From the NCBI RefSeq assembly GCF_001693515.2, contig NZ_CP042968.1, positions 8,278,501 to 8,342,500 of the forward strand: a DNA stretch of 64,000 nt, written 5' to 3'. The notes beneath the pieces are model-generated. The model was not told the origin of the DNA. It saw only the letters and a list, made by a program, of their open reading frames with translations, and did no database searches. A program made the translations under genes and the position numbers. The DNA is from Bradyrhizobium paxllaeri. GTDB taxonomy: Bacteria > Pseudomonadota > Alphaproteobacteria > Rhizobiales > Xanthobacteraceae. Of the stretch, positions 60,607 to 64,000 are shown piece by piece. How positions within the stretch are numbered: the first letter of the stretch is position 1; each line of letters opens with the position of its first letter.

Positions 60607-63129
60607 TCAGTGCGCCGCTGCCATGACTCGACTGCGCCGCCTCTCCGGCTGGACCAGCCGGCGCACCATTTCGAGAACTTTGGCTGCACATATTGGCCGA
60701 CTGAAGTAATAGCCTTGCATTTCAGCGCATGCCTCTGCGCGGAGGATCGCCAGCTGCTCCTCGGTTTCGACTCCTTCGGCCGTCGTCGTCTTGCCGAGAC
60801 TGACTGCAAATCGAACCACCGCGCGTGCGATCAGGCATGACTCCTCGTTCGTACCCGACAGCGCGTTGACGAAGCTCCGATCGATCTTGATCTTGTCGAG
60901 CGGGAACTTCTGAAGCAGGCTCAGCGATGAATAGCCGGTGCCGAAATCATCGAGGGCAATTCGCACGCCCAGTCTGTGCAGTTGGTCCAACGCAGCGAAC
61001 ACCGCCTCGCTGTCATGCATGGTGATCGTCTCGGTGACCTCGAGCTCCAGCCTCTGGGCAGCTATGCCCGAATTCGCGAGCGCGGCGACGATGGTCGAAA
61101 CCAGCTCCTTGCTCCGGAATTGGGCAGGTGACAAATTTACCGCGATCTTGAGGTCATCGGGCCATTTGGCCGCCTCGCTACAGGCGGCCCTTAATACCCA
61201 ATCTCCGATGGGCAGGATCAAGCCTGTCTCTTCCGCTAGCGGGATGAATTCGGCCGGCATGATCAAACCGCGTTGCGGGTGATGCCAGCGCAAGAGTGCC
61301 TCAAAGCCCGAGGGTTCACCGCTTCCGGCATTGATGATCGCCTGATAATGAAGCTCGAATTCACCCCTGGCAAGCGCATCACGCATGTCGCGCTCCATAT
61401 TGCGCCGGGCATGCATGAGCTGGTCCAGCTCGGGCTCGAAGAAGCGGAATGAACCGCGTCCGCCGCTCTTGGCCGAATAGAGCGCGAGATCCGCACTCTT
61501 CAGGATCTCGTCAGGGTTGGTGCCGTCGCGTGGCGCGATGGCAATGCCGATGCTGGTGCCGATGGTCACCTGATGGTCGCCAAGATCGAACGGTTTGCAA
61601 AGCGCGCGGCTGATTTTCTCGGCGAGGCCCGTGGCTTCGACGACGGGATTGGTCACGTAGTCGATAACGGCGAACTCGTCGCCGCCCAGCCGTGCAATCA
61701 GGGCCGTATCGCGGATGCATTCGAGCAACCGCGCGGCGACGGCTTGCAGCAGCCGGTCGCCTGCCGGATGGCCGAGCGTATCGTTGACTTCTTTGAAACG
61801 ATCGAGATCGAGCATGAACACGGCAAGGCCGGATCCTCCCTCTCGGGTGATTGCGAGGGCGTGCTCCATGCGCACCCGCAGCCGTACGCGATTGGGCAGG
61901 TCCGTCAGCGCGTCATGCTGGGCCATATGGATGATTTTGGCTTCGGACTGTCGCTGCTCGGTGACGTCGAGGTGAGTTGCCACCCATCCTCCGTCTGCCA
62001 TTGGCTGCCGGGTAACGCAAATCAATCGACCATCCGCTAGTTCGTCGACCCTGCTCGTGACGGCGTCGGCCGGCAACGCATTCAGCGCGGAGAGCAGCCG
62101 GTTCGCGGCGCTATCGCTGGTCTCGCCTTTGAGGATGCCGTTTGCAATCCGATGCGCGATGACCTCGTGGTGCGGCGTTCCCGGCTCCAGCAGTTCCGGC
62201 GGCAGCCGATACATTTTGGCATAGCGATCATTGCATACGACAAGCCGCTTCTCCGCATCGAACATGCAAAGGCCCTCGCCCATGTGATTGATGGCCGTGT
62301 CCAACCTGCGTTTCTGTTCCTGCAATTCTCTTTGCGATGCCTCGACCTCTTGCCGGGCGAGCGACAACTGGCTGATGATTTCCTCGAATTTGCGGGTGCG
62401 GCTGGCAAGACGGCGATCCGCCAGCACCCCGATTAGGCTCATCCCGAGCACCGACAAGGCGACGCCGGCAATCAGCAGCGCGAGGAAGGTCGAAGAAAGC
62501 GACAAGGTGTCGGTCGCCCGCGTCGGATCAGGAACGATCTGCGCCGCGCCCATCGCGGTGAAATGATGTGAGACGATGGCCAGCGTCAGCAGGAGCGCGG
62601 CAGCAAACGTTCCCCGCCTGTCGTTATGGCGCGTAGCGATGGCCAGAGCGGCACAGCCGAAGAACATGCCGAGAGCAATCGATACCAACACGAGATCCGG
62701 CGCCCAGCTCACGTGGCCGGGCACCTCGAGCGCCCACATGCCAAGATAGTGCATGCTCGCAATGCCTGCGCCGATTACCGCGCCACCGACGGGAGCGTGC
62801 CAGCGGCCTGGATCGCTAGCGGCAAAACCAAGTCCGCAGGAAGTCAGTATCATCGCCGCTGCGAGCGACAATGCCGTCAAGGCGATGCCGTACCCAGTTG
62901 AAACGCCCGGCTCATAGGCGAGCATGGCGATGAAATGGGTCGCCCAGATCCCGTATCCGATCGCGGCGCCGGCAATCGCAATCCAGATCAGCCGCGTCCT
63001 GGCTTGCGACGCGATGGCGCGATGAAAGATCGTGACGGCAACGATACTGGCAACGAAGCAAACCAGGCCGGCAAGCAGAACAAGTCGCCAATCGTGCTCG
63101 GCAGTAAGGCAGCTAAAAACGCGAAACAT
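60607..63129 (-). CDS. MHYT-PAS-GGDEF-EAL cyclic-di-GMP regulator
   Basis: 840 aa. The N-terminal ~240 residues are membrane-embedded MHYT repeats (THFIAMLAYEPG, MHYLGMWALEVPG, HHFTAMGAAQIV), proposed to sense a gas or redox state. A short coiled coil and a PAS-like domain (~275-390; DTAINHMGEGLCMFDAEKRL) follow, then GGDEF with intact RLGGDEFAVID (~483) and EAL with GFEALLRWHHP (~610), DDFGTGYSSLSLLQ and KIKIDRSFVNAL. Both catalytic signatures look intact, so it may both make and break cyclic-di-GMP. Chromosomal, singly transcribed. Confidence 0.95.
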   Translation of the reverse strand: MFRVFSCLTAEHDWRLVLLAGLVCFVASIVAVTIFHRAIASQARTRLIWIAIAGAAIGYGIWATHFIAMLAYEPGVSTGYGIALTALSLAAAMILTSCGLGFAASDPGRWHAPVGGAVIGAGIASMHYLGMWALEVPGHVSWAPDLVLVSIALGMFFGCAALAIATRHNDRRGTFAAALLLTLAIVSHHFTAMGAAQIVPDPTRATDTLSLSSTFLALLIAGVALSVLGMSLIGVLADRRLASRTRKFEEIISQLSLARQEVEASQRELQEQKRRLDTAINHMGEGLCMFDAEKRLVVCNDRYAKMYRLPPELLEPGTPHHEVIAHRIANGILKGETSDSAANRLLSALNALPADAVTSRVDELADGRLICVTRQPMADGGWVATHLDVTEQRQSEAKIIHMAQHDALTDLPNRVRLRVRMEHALAITREGGSGLAVFMLDLDRFKEVNDTLGHPAGDRLLQAVAARLLECIRDTALIARLGGDEFAVIDYVTNPVVEATGLAEKISRALCKPFDLGDHQVTIGTSIGIAIAPRDGTNPDEILKSADLALYSAKSGGRGSFRFFEPELDQLMHARRNMERDMRDALARGEFELHYQAIINAGSGEPSGFEALLRWHHPQRGLIMPAEFIPLAEETGLILPIGDWVLRAACSEAAKWPDDLKIAVNLSPAQFRSKELVSTIVAALANSGIAAQRLELEVTETITMHDSEAVFAALDQLHRLGVRIALDDFGTGYSSLSLLQKFPLDKIKIDRSFVNALSGTNEESCLIARAVVRFAVSLGKTTTAEGVETEEQLAILRAEACAEMQGYYFSRPICAAKVLEMVRRLVQPERRRSRVMAAAH

Positions 63130-63341
63130 GTTGTTGATCCCATCGGCAATGCCGCCGATGAGATATTTGACCGGGCTTCCTTCACGTTAATTTGCGGCAA
63201 TGACCGGTTGCATGCTTATTGCAACGTAAAACTTATTTGCGGAATGCCGCGCACGCACCGTGAAATTACGGCAAAATTTGCGACCGGAATCCCGCCGCGC
63301 TCTCCGGGTACTGGCTCACGATGGTCGGGTGACCTCGTGAG

Positions 63342-63692
63342 CTAGTACCCCGCGGCCGCCAGCACGACGACGACGCCGAGCGCTTTCCAGCCGAAGCCAC
63401 GGCCGCGCGACCACCAGGCATTGGCGGCGGCCGCAAAGGCGTAGACCGCGACGATCGTCATCACGATCCAGTGCCGTGCACTCTCCGATCCCATCGACGG
63501 CGCCGCAAGCAGTAGCACTCCGCCGCCGATCCACGCCACCGTGCCCGCCTGCCAGACCAGTCGGATAAGGGTCCGCAAGCTCTCCGGCTGGATGGTCGCT
63601 TTGGCGAACACCTTGGTTTCTCCCAACAGCCCGTGGATCATCGCCACTATCATGCCGGCGACGCCGGCACACTGCAGAATGAGATCGCGCAT
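63342..63692 (-). CDS. Small four-helix membrane protein
   Basis: 116 aa from the ATG at 63692 (GGAGG eight bases upstream). Four hydrophobic segments, starting AGVAGMIVAMIHGLLGE, then WQAGTVAWIGGGVLLLAA, HWIVMTIVAVYAFAAAANAW and ALGVVVVLAAAGY. No catalytic motif. The gene is divergent from a TetR regulator, with an 18-bp palindrome just upstream, so it is probably that regulator's target. Confidence 0.82.
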   Translation of the reverse strand: MRDLILQCAGVAGMIVAMIHGLLGETKVFAKATIQPESLRTLIRLVWQAGTVAWIGGGVLLLAAPSMGSESARHWIVMTIVAVYAFAAAANAWWSRGRGFGWKALGVVVVLAAAGY

Positions 63693-63702
63693 CGGAACGC
63701 CT

Positions 63703-63720
63703 CCATACAGTACTGTATGG
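63703..63720. promoter_or_regulatory. TetR-type operator, perfect palindrome
   Basis: CCATACAGTACTGTATGG, an exact 18-bp palindrome 11 bp upstream of the membrane-protein ATG. Confidence 0.75.
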
Positions 63721-63745
63721 TTATGCGCCGCATTCTGGCGCCTGT

Positions 63746-63763
63746 CAATACAGTGGTGTATGG
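63746..63763. promoter_or_regulatory. Second TetR-type operator half-match
   Basis: CAATACAGTGGTGTATGG matches the perfect palindrome at 15 of 18 positions and lies 10 bp before the regulator's ATG, suggesting autoregulation. Confidence 0.6.
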
Positions 63764-63773
63764 TGGCGGGGAT

Positions 63774-64000
63774 ATGAGCGATCAACTCTCGGCAAAGGAC
63801 TGGGTCGATCAGGGCCTGAAAGCGCTGGCGAGCCGCGGCTTCACCGCGCTGAAGGCGGATCCGCTGGCAAAAGCGCTGCGCGTCTCGCGCGGCAGCTTCT
63901 ACTGGCACTTTGCCGATATCGCCGCATTCCACGCCGCGGTCCTCACACGCTGGCACGAGGTCGCCGCCGAGCAGATCATCGCCAATGTCGAAGCGGCCTC
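63774..64000 (+). CDS. TetR-family regulator (C-terminus beyond window)
   Basis: From the ATG at 63774 (GGCGGGGAT upstream): MSDQLSAKDWVDQGLKALAS, then LAKALRVSRGSFYWHFADIA, a TetR helix-turn-helix with the usual Y/F-WHF end. The ligand domain is cut off. The two palindromes between this gene and the divergent membrane-protein gene are its likely binding sites. Confidence 0.88.
   Translation, partial: MSDQLSAKDWVDQGLKALASRGFTALKADPLAKALRVSRGSFYWHFADIAAFHAAVLTRWHEVAAEQIIANVEAA

Overview
The window reads as chromosome of a high-GC alphaproteobacterium, most likely Bradyrhizobium or a close relative. This is inferred from gene content (CnoX-type thioredoxin next to a Lon substrate-binding-domain protein, sorbosone-dehydrogenase-like protein with cytochrome c, IS66/IS630 elements) and codon style; no rRNA or other species marker is present.

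The dominant structure is a 53.3 kb genomic island (5035-58317) inserted in the 3' half of a tRNA-Gly(GCC) gene. A 51-bp perfect direct repeat marks the ends: attL at 5035-5085, and attR at 58267-58317 inside the intact tRNA. A tyrosine integrase gene starts 152 bp inside attL. Both ends carry paired CGCTCCCCC/CTCCCC blocks that could be integrase arm sites. The right end brings its own tRNA terminator with the same stem as the displaced chromosomal one. I see no conjugation genes, so the island looks integrative but not self-transmissible.

Layout. Chromosome left (1-5034): a cytochrome c gene running off the edge, a sorbosone-dehydrogenase-like protein and a large membrane DUF2235 hydrolase. 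Island: (i) 5.2-7.2 kb, integrase and a coupled unknown gene; (ii) 7.6-12.3 kb, a reverse transcriptase-nitrilase of the UG1/DRT type 1 defence class, convergent with a DnaQ-like exonuclease; (iii) 12.9-15.5 kb, a complete IS66-family element with 8-bp target duplication; (iv) 16.1-26.2 kb, exported proteins (lipoprotein, trypsin-like protease, matrixin-like protease, TPR protein, DUF1353 protein) with a tandem-duplicate pseudogene and a decayed IS630-family element; (v) 28.4-40.3 kb, a Tc-toxin-like locus: a 2450-aa protein joining B-like and C-like (RHS) parts, a small DUF7710-like protein placed as its immunity partner, and a short (1344-aa) TcA-like subunit; (vi) 40.8-43.3 kb, a Cys-rich repeat secreted protein and an M19 dipeptidase-like enzyme; (vii) 43.6-47.2 kb, a satellite-like remnant (PrimPol/VapE protein, AlpA regulator, two small proteins) whose three transcription units share an upstream AATAAGCCCCC element; (viii) 47.8-58.1 kb, a six-gene restriction-like module (AIPR, DUF4420 PD-(D/E)XK, Z1 helicase-like ATPase, GHKL ATPase, C5 methylase, Vsr). 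Chromosome right (58318-64000): tRNA-Gly 5' half, CnoX, Lon-domain protein, an MHYT-PAS-GGDEF-EAL protein, a small membrane protein and the start of a TetR regulator with two operator-like palindromes.

The strongest signals that ordinary annotation does not explain are a small hairpin family (core ACCTNNNCAGGGT, 7-nt loop TNNRCAG) found five times, only in island intergenic DNA between modules; the shared AATAAGCCCCC element; and the compact Tc-like locus. Together the modules look like a defence and competition island assembled in pieces.
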